Below the pieces are notes generated by a model. It did not search any database. It had not been told where the DNA came from and worked only from the letters and a program-made list of their open reading frames with translations. The position numbers were made by a program, and so were the translations under genes. A stretch of 23,101 nucleotides of DNA from IMG/VR virus record IMGVR_UViG_3300041955_001975, positions 90,738 to 113,838 of that record. One strand, written 5' to 3'. This DNA comes from a virus. Shown in pieces: positions 13,261 to 20,054 of this stretch. The stretch's first letter is position 1. Each line of letters begins with the position of its first letter.

Positions 13261-15009
13261 ATGTACGACCAAATCGTGAAGGAAATCGGCGAGAACAGCT
13301 TCTATCGGGACAATTTCCCAAACGACGGCCAGCGGTTCGTGGCGTGGTATTTGCACCGGGTGCTTCTCCTTGATGTACATCAGACGAGAGCCGCGATCAC
13401 GGATGGCCAGAACGACAAGCAAATTGATGCCATCGTGGTTGAGGATGGCGAAGATCGGCGTATCCGCGTACTTCAGGGAAAGTTTGTCAAGCCGGACGGC
13501 ATCGACGCGGCCCCTCTTCGAGAGGTATTGTCAGCCTGGACGCGCCTCAAGGACCTGCCGAATCTCCAGCTTGAATGTTCCGGCAAGCTGGCGGAGCGTC
13601 TGGAGACCATGCGTCTTGCCCTCGAAGACGAATATGATGTGCAATTCGAGCTACTGACTACGGGCACGCTTACTCCGGCGGCGTCCACGGACTTTGACGC
13701 CTTCAAGCAGGAGATGGCGGAGAACGCCGACTTCAGCGCGGGTCTGACTTTGGTGGACAGTGAATTGCTAGAAACCCGGTTGTCAGAGGCCGAAGAGCGA
13801 GACCTGCCGGAGCTGGCCACTGAAATTGTGGTCGATCCAGATAAGTGCCTCGTCTGCACGGAGGCGGGTGTCCGGGTGGTTCTTACGCTGCTGCCGGTTG
13901 AGCAGTGCCTCAAGCTTCCCGGGATCGTTGATGGGAAGCTCTTCCGGCGGAACGTTCGCCAGAGCCTCGGCACCAGCAACAAGGTCAACAAGGCCATGCG
14001 GGATACCCTGGTACATCCTGAGAAGGCGAAGTATTTCTTCTTCTTCCACAACGGGATCACGGCCCTTTGCCGAAGTTTCTCGCTGTCAGATGACAAGAAG
14101 AAGCTCCGGGTGAAAGCTCTCGCGGTTGTCAACGGTTGCCAGTCGCTTTCGACGATCTATGCGACTTCGGGCAAGGTGGCTAACAAATCGGCGGCTGGAC
14201 GTGGGTCGGTGCTGTTCCGCTTCTACGAAATTCCGCAGTACGACCTGGGCGAAGCGATCAGCATCAACACGAACTCCCAGAGTGCAGTCAAGCCCCGCGA
14301 TTTGCGCAGCAACGACAAGTACATGAGGGAGATTAAGAAGCGATACGAATCGCAGGTGTCCGGTGCGTACTTCATCACCAAGCGCGGCGAGTCGCGCCCA
14401 GCGGATAAAGAGGCTGCCAAGTGCGTCGATTCGCCTGATTACGCGAAGATGGTCGTTTCGTGGCAATGCCAGCGTCCGAATTTGGCGGCCAATGAGAAGA
14501 AGCTCTTCGACGAACTGTACAAGACGGTTTTCCAGCAAGACCTTGGTGCTCAGTCGATTCTTGCGCTCCGGTTGTGGCTGAATGAAATCGAAAAGCACTG
14601 GGCACAACTGGATATAAACGAAGCCATCAAAGCAGTCAAGGGTGCGGCTCGGTTCCACATGCTGTTTGTCATCTCGCAATTGGTGTCTCACGCCAGCAAC
14701 CAGTCCGATAAGGTGCCGCTTCCGGCTGCAACGATGGGTGCCTTGAAATACGCTGGGATGGTGCTGGCGCAGGCCAAGCAATGCTTGAACCAGGCGTTGC
14801 TTCAAGCTGTCAGTCAGAGTGCCGCGTCTGGGAAGGTTTTCAGCCCACAGAATTGGCTCAAAGGCACGAAGTCGGTCAATGACGAGCAACTGGTCGCGGG
14901 GACTATCCTGAGCGTTCTTAGGGGCATTAGCACACCGGAACTCGCTCCGGTGATTTCCAGCCTGACCATTCCACCTGACAAGTTCTATTTCCGTTGGACG
15001 GCGGAATGA
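13261..15009 (+). CDS. AIPR-family (abortive infection) phage-defence protein
   Basis: A 582-residue protein of the AIPR family, known from abortive phage-resistance loci. The AIPR core is visible as KYFFFFHNGITALC (about 255-270), VVNGCQSLSTIY (about 290-302) and SINTNSQSAVKPRDLRSND (about 335-355). The N-terminal 80 residues resemble a PD-(D/E)xK-type nuclease fold: D52 and D56 (DKQIDAIVV) then Q72-x-K74 (RVLQGKF). Proteins of this kind are thought to stop infected cells by cutting nucleic acid, but the trigger and target are not established here. The ATG at 13261 was chosen because the upstream in-frame extension contains the duplicated leader. No partner defence gene follows on the same strand, so it appears to be a stand-alone cargo gene. 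Confidence 0.85.
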   Translation: MYDQIVKEIGENSFYRDNFPNDGQRFVAWYLHRVLLLDVHQTRAAITDGQNDKQIDAIVVEDGEDRRIRVLQGKFVKPDGIDAAPLREVLSAWTRLKDLPNLQLECSGKLAERLETMRLALEDEYDVQFELLTTGTLTPAASTDFDAFKQEMAENADFSAGLTLVDSELLETRLSEAEERDLPELATEIVVDPDKCLVCTEAGVRVVLTLLPVEQCLKLPGIVDGKLFRRNVRQSLGTSNKVNKAMRDTLVHPEKAKYFFFFHNGITALCRSFSLSDDKKKLRVKALAVVNGCQSLSTIYATSGKVANKSAAGRGSVLFRFYEIPQYDLGEAISINTNSQSAVKPRDLRSNDKYMREIKKRYESQVSGAYFITKRGESRPADKEAAKCVDSPDYAKMVVSWQCQRPNLAANEKKLFDELYKTVFQQDLGAQSILALRLWLNEIEKHWAQLDINEAIKAVKGAARFHMLFVISQLVSHASNQSDKVPLPAATMGALKYAGMVLAQAKQCLNQALLQAVSQSAASGKVFSPQNWLKGTKSVNDEQLVAGTILSVLRGISTPELAPVISSLTIPPDKFYFRWTAE

Positions 15010-15034
15010 TTAGTAAGCACTCGTAGGTATTCCA

Positions 15035-15211
15035 TTACCTCGCACATGCAGCCGGAATGTCCGGCATGTTCCTGAAGTCATCCGGGTTATACTTGCCGCC
15101 CTGGGTCCGGGCGAGCTTCAGTAGGATCGTCATGGCGAGTCGATCTCGAAGGTCACCGTACCGCCTTCGCCAGGGTTTTCCAGCTTCACCTTCCTCTCCT
15201 TGAATCCACAC
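15035..15211 (-). CDS. Small unknown protein, GTG start
   Basis: A 58-residue basic protein with a helix DLRDRLAMTILLKLARTQGG and a polar C-terminus. The proposed GTG at 15211 follows AGGAG by 9 bases and lies within the end of the preceding gene (26-bp overlap), the packing style of the whole operon. Longer readings of this frame would run deep across the neighbouring gene and are rejected. It is the last gene of the unit starting at 17621. Confidence 0.5.
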   Translation of the reverse strand: MWIQGEEGEAGKPWRRRYGDLRDRLAMTILLKLARTQGGKYNPDDFRNMPDIPAACAR

Positions 15212-15386
15212 GATCCGGCGCTCCTGTGCCTCTTTCAAACCGCTCAAGGCCGCGCCGGTCGTCTTCCGCCTCGTCCTTCGTGTCGTAAGGGCCGCAGCCT
15301 GGCGGCTCCATGCCAGGCACACCAGTGATCCACCACTTGCCCTCGATCCTCTTGCACACCATCTTAGGCACTGCATCATTCTTCAT
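15186..15386 (-). CDS. Small unknown protein with GPYDTKDEAEDDRRGLERF motif
   Basis: A 66-residue protein. The second half has a turn-plus-helix motif (GPYDTKDEAEDDRRGLERF) in which aromatic and Gly residues precede a charged helix, a pattern I associate with short phage and planctomycete proteins without known function. The ATG at 15386 has GGGAG 8 bases upstream and overlaps the end of the upstream gene. Confidence 0.55.
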   Translation of the reverse strand: MKNDAVPKMVCKRIEGKWWITGVPGMEPPGCGPYDTKDEAEDDRRGLERFERGTGAPDRVDSRRGR

Positions 15387-15630
15387 GTGCCGTGCTCCCA
15401 GTCTGCGTGTGGCCAAGACGCTTCATGTGTTGCTCAACAAGGTGACGGATACAGTCCAGGCAATACGGCTTGCCGTTCGCCAGTCGCCATCCGTCCCTTT
15501 CCAGGTGGCAGTCCAGTTGACGCACGGCTTCACCCTCGGCCTCCGTGCTGGCATCCTCCACGGTGCCGCAGCCAGCACACGCGATCTTGGCCTTGCACTC
15601 CATCACGATATGGTCGAAGAACTTACTCAT
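15376..15630 (-). CDS. Small zinc-binding protein (two CxxC pairs)
   Basis: An 84-residue protein with CAGC (about 18-21) and CLDC (about 57-60), the paired CxxC layout of a zinc ribbon, separated by a 35-residue insert and followed by a helix (IRHLVEQHMKRLGH). It probably binds one zinc and could contact nucleic acid or protein. The ATG at 15630 follows GGGGAG and overlaps the stop of the upstream gene as ATGA. Confidence 0.6.
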   Translation of the reverse strand: MSKFFDHIVMECKAKIACAGCGTVEDASTEAEGEAVRQLDCHLERDGWRLANGKPYCLDCIRHLVEQHMKRLGHTQTGSTAHEE

Positions 15631-15824
15631 TGGAAAATCTCCCCAGTGAGGTAGAAGTGGTTGCTGGTGTGCCGACTGAGTTGTTCTTTCAACTCGTTTA
15701 CCCGCCGATTGAGCCCCTCGATCCGGCCGACCAGCGTGTTGATAATGGCCTGGTCAAGCGGGCTGAGCAGCTTCAGATCGTCCTTGAAGGAACGGCCAGG
15801 CCGGGTATCGTCCTGGCTACTCAT
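15627..15824 (-). CDS. Small coiled-coil protein
   Basis: A 65-residue protein whose middle (LSPLDQAIINTLVGRIEGLN followed by RRVNELKEQL) has leucine/isoleucine spacing of a coiled coil, suggesting a dimer. The ATG at 15824 gives an 8-base overlap with the stop of the Toprim gene and is preferred to the ATG at 15836. It could be an accessory of that protein, but only proximity supports this. Confidence 0.55.
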   Translation of the reverse strand: MSSQDDTRPGRSFKDDLKLLSPLDQAIINTLVGRIEGLNRRVNELKEQLSRHTSNHFYLTGEIFQ

Positions 15825-16788
15825 GGCCGTCCCCATCGCTCAAGAAGTTCACGGTGTCGTCCCATCGCCGGGACACGAGGCCGAGTTGCCGGCGGCCGGT
15901 CTGTTGCCTCGACACCTGCGCTTCCCAGGCGTCGGCGTCGATCAATGCCTCGATCTCGCCGCGGATCAACTCGACGATGGTTCGCGGCTCCAGTGCGTCC
16001 AGTTCCCAGGATTCGTCCCCGAAGCGCTCCTGGTAAGACTGGTAGCGGGAGTCGGTGGCCTTCGCCGGGTTGGGCGGCGGACTGTACTGCTGGACCTGAT
16101 CCCAGTTCAGAGCGATGCGGCGGATCTTCGCCGTAGAGCCGAACAGGGCAAGCCGATCCTGAATGTCGCGGCTCATGTCAATGCCCGAGGGGTCGTGGTC
16201 ACCCAGGTGAATGATCGTGGTCGTCTTGTCGGCCCTCTCGCGTTCGAGCAGGCGTTGGGCCGCTCCCCACATTTCGCTCTGGCTCGTGTAGCCCCGGCAG
16301 GCGAAGTAGGGCACATCCCATTCCGTGCAGATGCCTTCCAAGACGCCGACCAGGGCATCCTTCTCGATCCATACTTCGACGTAGTTGTCCTGATTGGACC
16401 ACATATCCACGGCGAACTGGTCGGCACAGGCCCGGACAATGGCCCGCGGGCTGGACCAGTGGGAACCGCTTCGCAGGTTCCTCGTCCGGTCTTCAATGGC
16501 ATCCCAGTCGATCAGGCCGGCAAGCCGGGCGTCATTGACGACATCACCCAGCTTCTTGTAGTTCTTCACCGTGTTCTTCGTGTCGGCGGCGAGGCCGTTC
16601 CTCCGGTTGTACTCCTCGTCGATCCAGGCGTCGGGGAACAAGTCCTGGGCGATGAACTGGTAGTAAAGCTGACGCAAGGTCAACTTGAAGCCCTGGGCCT
16701 GGTAGTCCTCGATGATCTTGTTCGCACTGGCGATGATCGCCTGCGCCAGGTTGGCGAAGCGTTTGTGGATGTACGAAATCTTAGGCAT
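15817..16788 (-). CDS. TopoVI-A/Spo11-like Toprim protein (Mini-A-like)
   Basis: A 323-residue protein that carries both halves of a topoisomerase VI A subunit. In the N-terminal winged-helix-like part, TLRQLYYQFIAQDLF (37-51) matches the 5Y-CAP motif, with Y42/Y43 as candidates for the tyrosine that attacks DNA. The Toprim domain has E142 in VEVWIEKDAL, a RGYTSQSEMWGA segment (165-176) and D197-H-D199-P-S-G in IIHLGDHDPSG, all expected for Mg-dependent strand cleavage. TopoVI-A and Spo11 cut both DNA strands; short stand-alone relatives (Mini-A) are known from mobile elements and lack a linked B subunit. It is co-transcribed with the SprT-like gene and shares a promoter design with the GHKL ATPase. 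The ATG overlaps the upstream stop by 8 bases. Confidence 0.8.
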   Translation of the reverse strand: MPKISYIHKRFANLAQAIIASANKIIEDYQAQGFKLTLRQLYYQFIAQDLFPDAWIDEEYNRRNGLAADTKNTVKNYKKLGDVVNDARLAGLIDWDAIEDRTRNLRSGSHWSSPRAIVRACADQFAVDMWSNQDNYVEVWIEKDALVGVLEGICTEWDVPYFACRGYTSQSEMWGAAQRLLERERADKTTTIIHLGDHDPSGIDMSRDIQDRLALFGSTAKIRRIALNWDQVQQYSPPPNPAKATDSRYQSYQERFGDESWELDALEPRTIVELIRGEIEALIDADAWEAQVSRQQTGRRQLGLVSRRWDDTVNFLSDGDGHE

Positions 16789-16933
16789 TGTTCAAGTCCG
16801 TCTCGATGGCGTCGATGTAGATGTCGATGGTGTCCCGCAGATCCTTGAGGTTTTCGAGCGTCACTTCCGCTGGGACGCTCCGGTCGGAGAACAGCCGGTC
16901 GATAGCTTTCCTGATTTCAGCTACGCTACTCAT
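16781..16933 (-). CDS. Small helical protein, 50 residues
   Basis: A short acidic protein predicted to be all helix (SSVAEIRKAIDRLF, then LENLKDLRDTIDIYIDAIE). The start ATG at 16933 follows GAGGG at 6 bases; the longer in-frame reading upstream does not look like protein. It lies immediately upstream of the Toprim gene and overlaps its start, so the two are coupled. Confidence 0.6.
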   Translation of the reverse strand: MSSVAEIRKAIDRLFSDRSVPAEVTLENLKDLRDTIDIYIDAIETDLNNA

Positions 16934-17006
16934 GGAAGCCCTCAGAACTAAGGGAGATTGCCGGAGGCCGCTGCCAGCGCGGCGAGAGTAACAAAGAATC
17001 GCGCCG

Positions 17007-17621
17007 TCACTCGTCGCCGCCTTCCTCGTCGTCATCGTTCTCGACCATCTGGCCGCCGCAGGCGCAGGTCGGGCAGCCCACCTCGTCGATGGCCTTGCGG
17101 CTCATGCGGCAGATGCAGCCGCACGCCTGGCAGACAACCTTGAGTTGGCGACAGGTCTGCTTCTTGGGAGCATTGCTGCTCTTCAACTCGGCGTGCGGGT
17201 ACGGGCCGACCTCGGTAACGATCTCCTCGATCCGCTTGAGCAGCTCCGGCCCGGCGGTGGTGTCGGTCATCTTGCCTTCGAGGCCAATGGCGATGGCGAT
17301 CTTCTTGAAGGGCTTCTTGTGTCCGTTCTCGACACCGACCGCACAGTGGACGATCTCGTGGACCAAGGTCGCCAGCACCAACTGGGCATCTTTGAGCACC
17401 GGGCTGACGAAGACCTCAAAGGTCTCGTCCCCGCTGCACTTCGCCGACCACGCCTCGCCGATCCGCCGCTTCTTGGCCGCCAGGCCGCTCTTCGAGGGCC
17501 AGCCGCAGGAGGCACGAATCTTGTCGGGGACGCTCGTCCCAACCCTCTCGAAGTCGGGCCGCAGCAGATCGACGCAGGAGATAAGCCAGGCTTCACGGGT
17601 GTCAAAGGCAGTCTTGGTCAT
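17007..17621 (-). CDS. SprT-like zinc metalloprotease
   Basis: A 204-residue protein with the SprT-type catalytic site: H88-E-x-x-H92 in LVHEIVHCAVG, and probably a third ligand H101 in NGHKKPF. A C-terminal zinc ribbon follows (CQACGCICRMS, then GCPTCACGG, about 163-193). SprT/Spartan-type proteases degrade proteins crosslinked to DNA, including trapped topoisomerases, which is notable beside a Toprim protein that is expected to form a covalent DNA link. The acidic tail (DDDEEGGDE) is unremarkable. The ATG at 17621 has only a weak ribosome site. It is the first gene of the 17621-15035 unit with its own shared-design promoter. Confidence 0.85.
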   Translation of the reverse strand: MTKTAFDTREAWLISCVDLLRPDFERVGTSVPDKIRASCGWPSKSGLAAKKRRIGEAWSAKCSGDETFEVFVSPVLKDAQLVLATLVHEIVHCAVGVENGHKKPFKKIAIAIGLEGKMTDTTAGPELLKRIEEIVTEVGPYPHAELKSSNAPKKQTCRQLKVVCQACGCICRMSRKAIDEVGCPTCACGGQMVENDDDEEGGDE

Positions 17622-17659
17622 GGGGATGTCTCATGGAGTCCGTCAACAGTTGCAAGTGA

Positions 17660-17687
17660 ACAATACCAGAGTCGTGGAGAAAGTCGC
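17660..17687 (-). promoter_or_regulatory. Shared-design promoter for the SprT-Toprim operon
   Basis: Minus strand: weak -35 GCGACT (17682-17687), 16-base spacer TTCTCCACGACTCTGG with CCA-N6-TGG, -10 TATTGT (17660-17665). The start codon at 17621 is about 38 bases beyond the -10. The spacer is better conserved than the -35, which suggests it is under selection itself. Confidence 0.75.
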
Positions 17688-17701
17688 ATGGAAATGAGAG
17701 A

Positions 17702-17968
17702 TCAGTCGGGCACAGGCTCCTTGCCGCCAACCATCAGACCCAGTGCGAACGCCTCAAAGGCCAAGAACGTGTCGTGATTGGCGTATTGCGACGGAACCCC
17801 ACGGCTGTAGGAGGGGTCCATGTGCCGCTCGCGTGCCCAGCGCTCGAACACCTTCCGCTCCTCATCATCTTGTCCGATGCCTGCCAGGCGTTTGGCGATG
17901 GCCGCGATGAGTACGCTTGTCCTCATTTTCTCGCTCCGTGTGTGCGTGATGATCGTCGTCGGCTTCAC
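17702..17968 (-). CDS. Small unknown protein, GTG start
   Basis: An 88-residue protein with a helix (SVLIAAIAKRLAGIG), a charged middle (DDEERKVFERWARERHMD) and an aromatic C-terminal helix (TFLAFEAFALGLMVGG). No family is recognised. The GTG at 17968 follows GGAGGA and overlaps the previous stop as GTGA; an ATG at 17926 with GGAG is a second candidate. It is the last gene of the four-gene unit that begins at 18514. Confidence 0.55.
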   Translation of the reverse strand: MKPTTIITHTRSEKMRTSVLIAAIAKRLAGIGQDDEERKVFERWARERHMDPSYSRGVPSQYANHDTFLAFEAFALGLMVGGKEPVPD

Positions 17969-18198
17969 TCTTCGGTCCTCCGAGCCAGGTGTAGTTCCTC
18001 CTCGATCAAGTCGGAGAGGTGGAAAGCGGCCGAGGCCAGGTCTGCCGCCAGCCGGGCGAGCCGCTGGACGGATTTGTGTGCCCGCCGCAGCCGGACAAGG
18101 TTGCCACGTCGGTAGTCCGAGACCGCCATTGACGACCGGACCCGTGCCTCGACGGCAAGTTGGTAGGCGGCCTCCAGGGCCTCGCTCGTTGGTTTCAT
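17965..18198 (-). CDS. Small helical basic protein
   Basis: A 77-residue, probably all-helical protein, rich in Ala, Arg and Leu (ALEAAYQLAVEARVRS, then SVQRLARLAADLASAAFHLS). The charge pattern would allow DNA or protein binding. The ATG at 18198 follows GAGGAA and overlaps the 35-residue gene upstream as ATGA. Confidence 0.55.
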   Translation of the reverse strand: MKPTSEALEAAYQLAVEARVRSSMAVSDYRRGNLVRLRRAHKSVQRLARLAADLASAAFHLSDLIEEELHLARRTEE

Positions 18199-18302
18199 GG
18201 CTTCCTCAAGGCCCTCCGGCCGGCCACCCAGTCGTTCACACCGATCATCAGGCGGGTGAGCAGCGCGGACAATGCGGCGATCATTACGGTGTCCCAGTGC
18301 AT
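18195..18302 (-). CDS. 35-residue transmembrane peptide
   Basis: A tiny protein with one hydrophobic helix (TVMIAALSALLTRLMIG) and a basic C-terminus (GRRALRKP). The ATG at 18302 follows a strong AGGAGAGGG, starts inside the preceding gene and ends in an ATGA overlap with the next. It is too small for standard gene callers but is well supported by its position and ribosome site. A small membrane regulator or toxin-like peptide is possible. Confidence 0.6.
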   Translation of the reverse strand: MHWDTVMIAALSALLTRLMIGVNDWVAGRRALRKP

Positions 18303-18514
18303 GGTCCCTCTCCTAATTGCTTGCGGACCCGAGCAATGATCTCGTCCAAGGAGACCTGCGGGTTCTGGTCCTGGTTGCCGAGGCCGGCTTGCAAAAGTGC
18401 CAGGAGATTGCAATAGTCGGCCGATGCGGCAAAGATGCCCATGCTGTGCTGATACTGGTAGAGCAAGTGCAGCGCGAAGCGGGCGGCAAGGATCAGGGTT
18501 TGCTCTTCAATCAC
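18284..18514 (-). CDS. Small helical protein, GTG start
   Basis: A 76-residue helical protein (QTLILAARFALHLLYQYQHS, then LDEIIARVRKQLGE) of unknown family. The in-frame ATG at 18565 sits directly against the -10 box and would not be on the transcript. The start is therefore taken as the GTG at 18514, which has AAAGG 7 bases upstream. It is the first of four overlapping small genes. Confidence 0.55.
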   Translation of the reverse strand: MIEEQTLILAARFALHLLYQYQHSMGIFAASADYCNLLALLQAGLGNQDQNPQVSLDEIIARVRKQLGEGPCTGTP

Positions 18515-18555
18515 GCGACGGCCTTTCGTGCCAGGGAGTTTTTGTTTCGAGATGC

Positions 18556-18583
18556 GTAATACCATAACTGTGGAGACAGTCAC
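18556..18583 (-). promoter_or_regulatory. Shared-design promoter for the four-small-gene unit
   Basis: Minus strand: -35 GTGACT (18578-18583), spacer GTCTCCACAGTTATGG with CCA-N6-TGG, -10 TATTAC (18556-18561). The -35 overlaps the TGA stop codon of the OB-fold gene, so the unit can also be read through from upstream. Confidence 0.75.
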
Positions 18584-19836
18584 GCGGACACTTTGGATTT
18601 CTTCACCTTCGGCAGGCCCTTGCTCACTCGCCTGAGTTCCGTTTGCAGCTTGCCGTTGTAGTCGCCATGCTTCTTGACGGTGCCGGTGATGTCCAGCACG
18701 TCGCCTTCCGTCAGCCATTCGGTGTTGCCGGAGGCCCACCAGATCAGCACGTTGCCGGCGGCATCCTCGAACTTGCACAGCGTCTTGACGCCGAACTGGC
18801 TCTCGAAGTATTTCAACATCGTGACCGTCACGGCGGGGAATCCTTGACGCTCGCCCTCGACGCCGACGTGGGCACTCACTCTCTTCGCTTTGAATCCCAA
18901 TTCCGCAACGCGCTCCTTTTCGCGGAGATAGGCCGCGATCACGCTGGCCACGATGCCGCTGGTTCGCCAGATCACACTGTCAAGACGGCAGGCCACACCA
19001 AGGTTGTAGATGTAGTCGGCCACACCCTGGGTGCCCAGGTTCCGCGCCCAGGCAACAGCCTCGGCCGCCAACTCCATGTCTCGCTCCTCCGCATGTAGAC
19101 CTGCGTCCTCGATCAGTTCCTTGGTCATTCGGTCCTTGCAGGTACAGACCTGCCAGGCGATGCTCGACGTGGATCGTGGGCCACCACCGTACTCGCCTCC
19201 CATCTCGGCGGCCTTGGTGCGGGAGAGCCAGCCAAGTCGGCGGACACAGATCGCCACGGTGGTGACGTACTCGAAGATTGCCAGGTGGACCTCGCCACGG
19301 CCCTCTCCGTAGCCCTCGTCTTCGGCGTTTTTCATCTCTTCGGCCAGGGCAATGTCCCACTGGGCCCGGCCGCAGATGGCCTCGACGCTGACATGACCGA
19401 GAAAATCGGCGATACACTGGCGGCCCACCTGGGCCCAGCGCCCGTCATCGTGACGCAGGATGAAGACCTCCTTGCGATTCCGCACGCTTTCACAGTGATC
19501 GCAATGGGTGTCGGTGGTCCGATAGGACTCGGGAACGGTCTCCCCGGGCACGCAACGGACCAGGTTTTCGCCGGACTCCTGCATTTCGATGGCTGCCGTC
19601 AGCTTCCAGCCGTTCATCTTCGGCGTTTGGCCGGTCACTTCGACCTTCAGGTAGCGGACCTTGTACTTGACCCGCGTGTGTTCACGGCGGCGTTCGACTT
19701 CGTATTCACCGACAACCGTCAACGTCGTCGGCTCGCATCCAAGACGTTTGCACCGCCGATTCATCTCGTCGAGCTTCTCTTGAAGCATGGAGAGAGTCGC
19801 GGCAGGGATTGCGTAGATCGGGCGTTCTGTGTCCAT
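18580..19836 (-). CDS. Phage-type zinc and OB-fold nucleic-acid-binding protein
   Basis: A 418-residue protein. A segment around residues 102-146 (PESYRTTDTHCDHCESVRNR, then VFILRHDDGRWAQVGRQCIADFLG) has H111, C112, C115 and C141 as probable zinc ligands and matches a pattern I know from phage and plasmid proteins of unknown biochemical role. The C-terminal 65 residues (NVLIWWASGNTEWLTEGD, then LDITGTVKKHGDYNGKLQTE) read as an OB-fold, the usual single-strand DNA or RNA binding module. I infer a role in element replication or recombination. The ATG at 19836 lies only 6 bases after the -10, implying a leaderless mRNA. It is a single gene between two shared-design promoters. Confidence 0.7.
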   Translation of the reverse strand: MDTERPIYAIPAATLSMLQEKLDEMNRRCKRLGCEPTTLTVVGEYEVERRREHTRVKYKVRYLKVEVTGQTPKMNGWKLTAAIEMQESGENLVRCVPGETVPESYRTTDTHCDHCESVRNRKEVFILRHDDGRWAQVGRQCIADFLGHVSVEAICGRAQWDIALAEEMKNAEDEGYGEGRGEVHLAIFEYVTTVAICVRRLGWLSRTKAAEMGGEYGGGPRSTSSIAWQVCTCKDRMTKELIEDAGLHAEERDMELAAEAVAWARNLGTQGVADYIYNLGVACRLDSVIWRTSGIVASVIAAYLREKERVAELGFKAKRVSAHVGVEGERQGFPAVTVTMLKYFESQFGVKTLCKFEDAAGNVLIWWASGNTEWLTEGDVLDITGTVKKHGDYNGKLQTELRRVSKGLPKVKKSKVSA

Positions 19837-19842
19837 ACTTCA

Positions 19843-19870
19843 ACAATACCATAACTCTGGTGATAGTCAA
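19843..19870 (-). promoter_or_regulatory. Shared-design promoter for the OB-fold gene, leaderless layout
   Basis: Minus strand: -35 TTGACT (19865-19870), spacer ATCACCAGAGTTATGG with CCA-N6-TGG, -10 TATTGT (19843-19848). Six bases separate the -10 from the ATG, so transcription should start at or next to the start codon. Confidence 0.85.
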
Positions 19871-20054
19871 ATGTGGTGCAAAAATTTGTGCCGTCGAGCC
19901 GGGAAATGACGGTTGAGAAGGCCGATTTGGCCGATTTTCGGCGTGAAATAGCCCGTTTGGACCTCGAATTCGGCCCAAAATCAGGACGATTCGGGACTCT
20001 CGGGCCTCAGATCATGCCGTCCGCGCCGGAGCCCGCACAGCATTGAAGCGGCAG

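Noticed and set aside
19918-19943. Short direct repeat GGCCGATTT in the gap upstream of the OB-fold gene
   Set aside because: Two short copies only; no array, no palindrome and no clear link to a promoter or attachment site.
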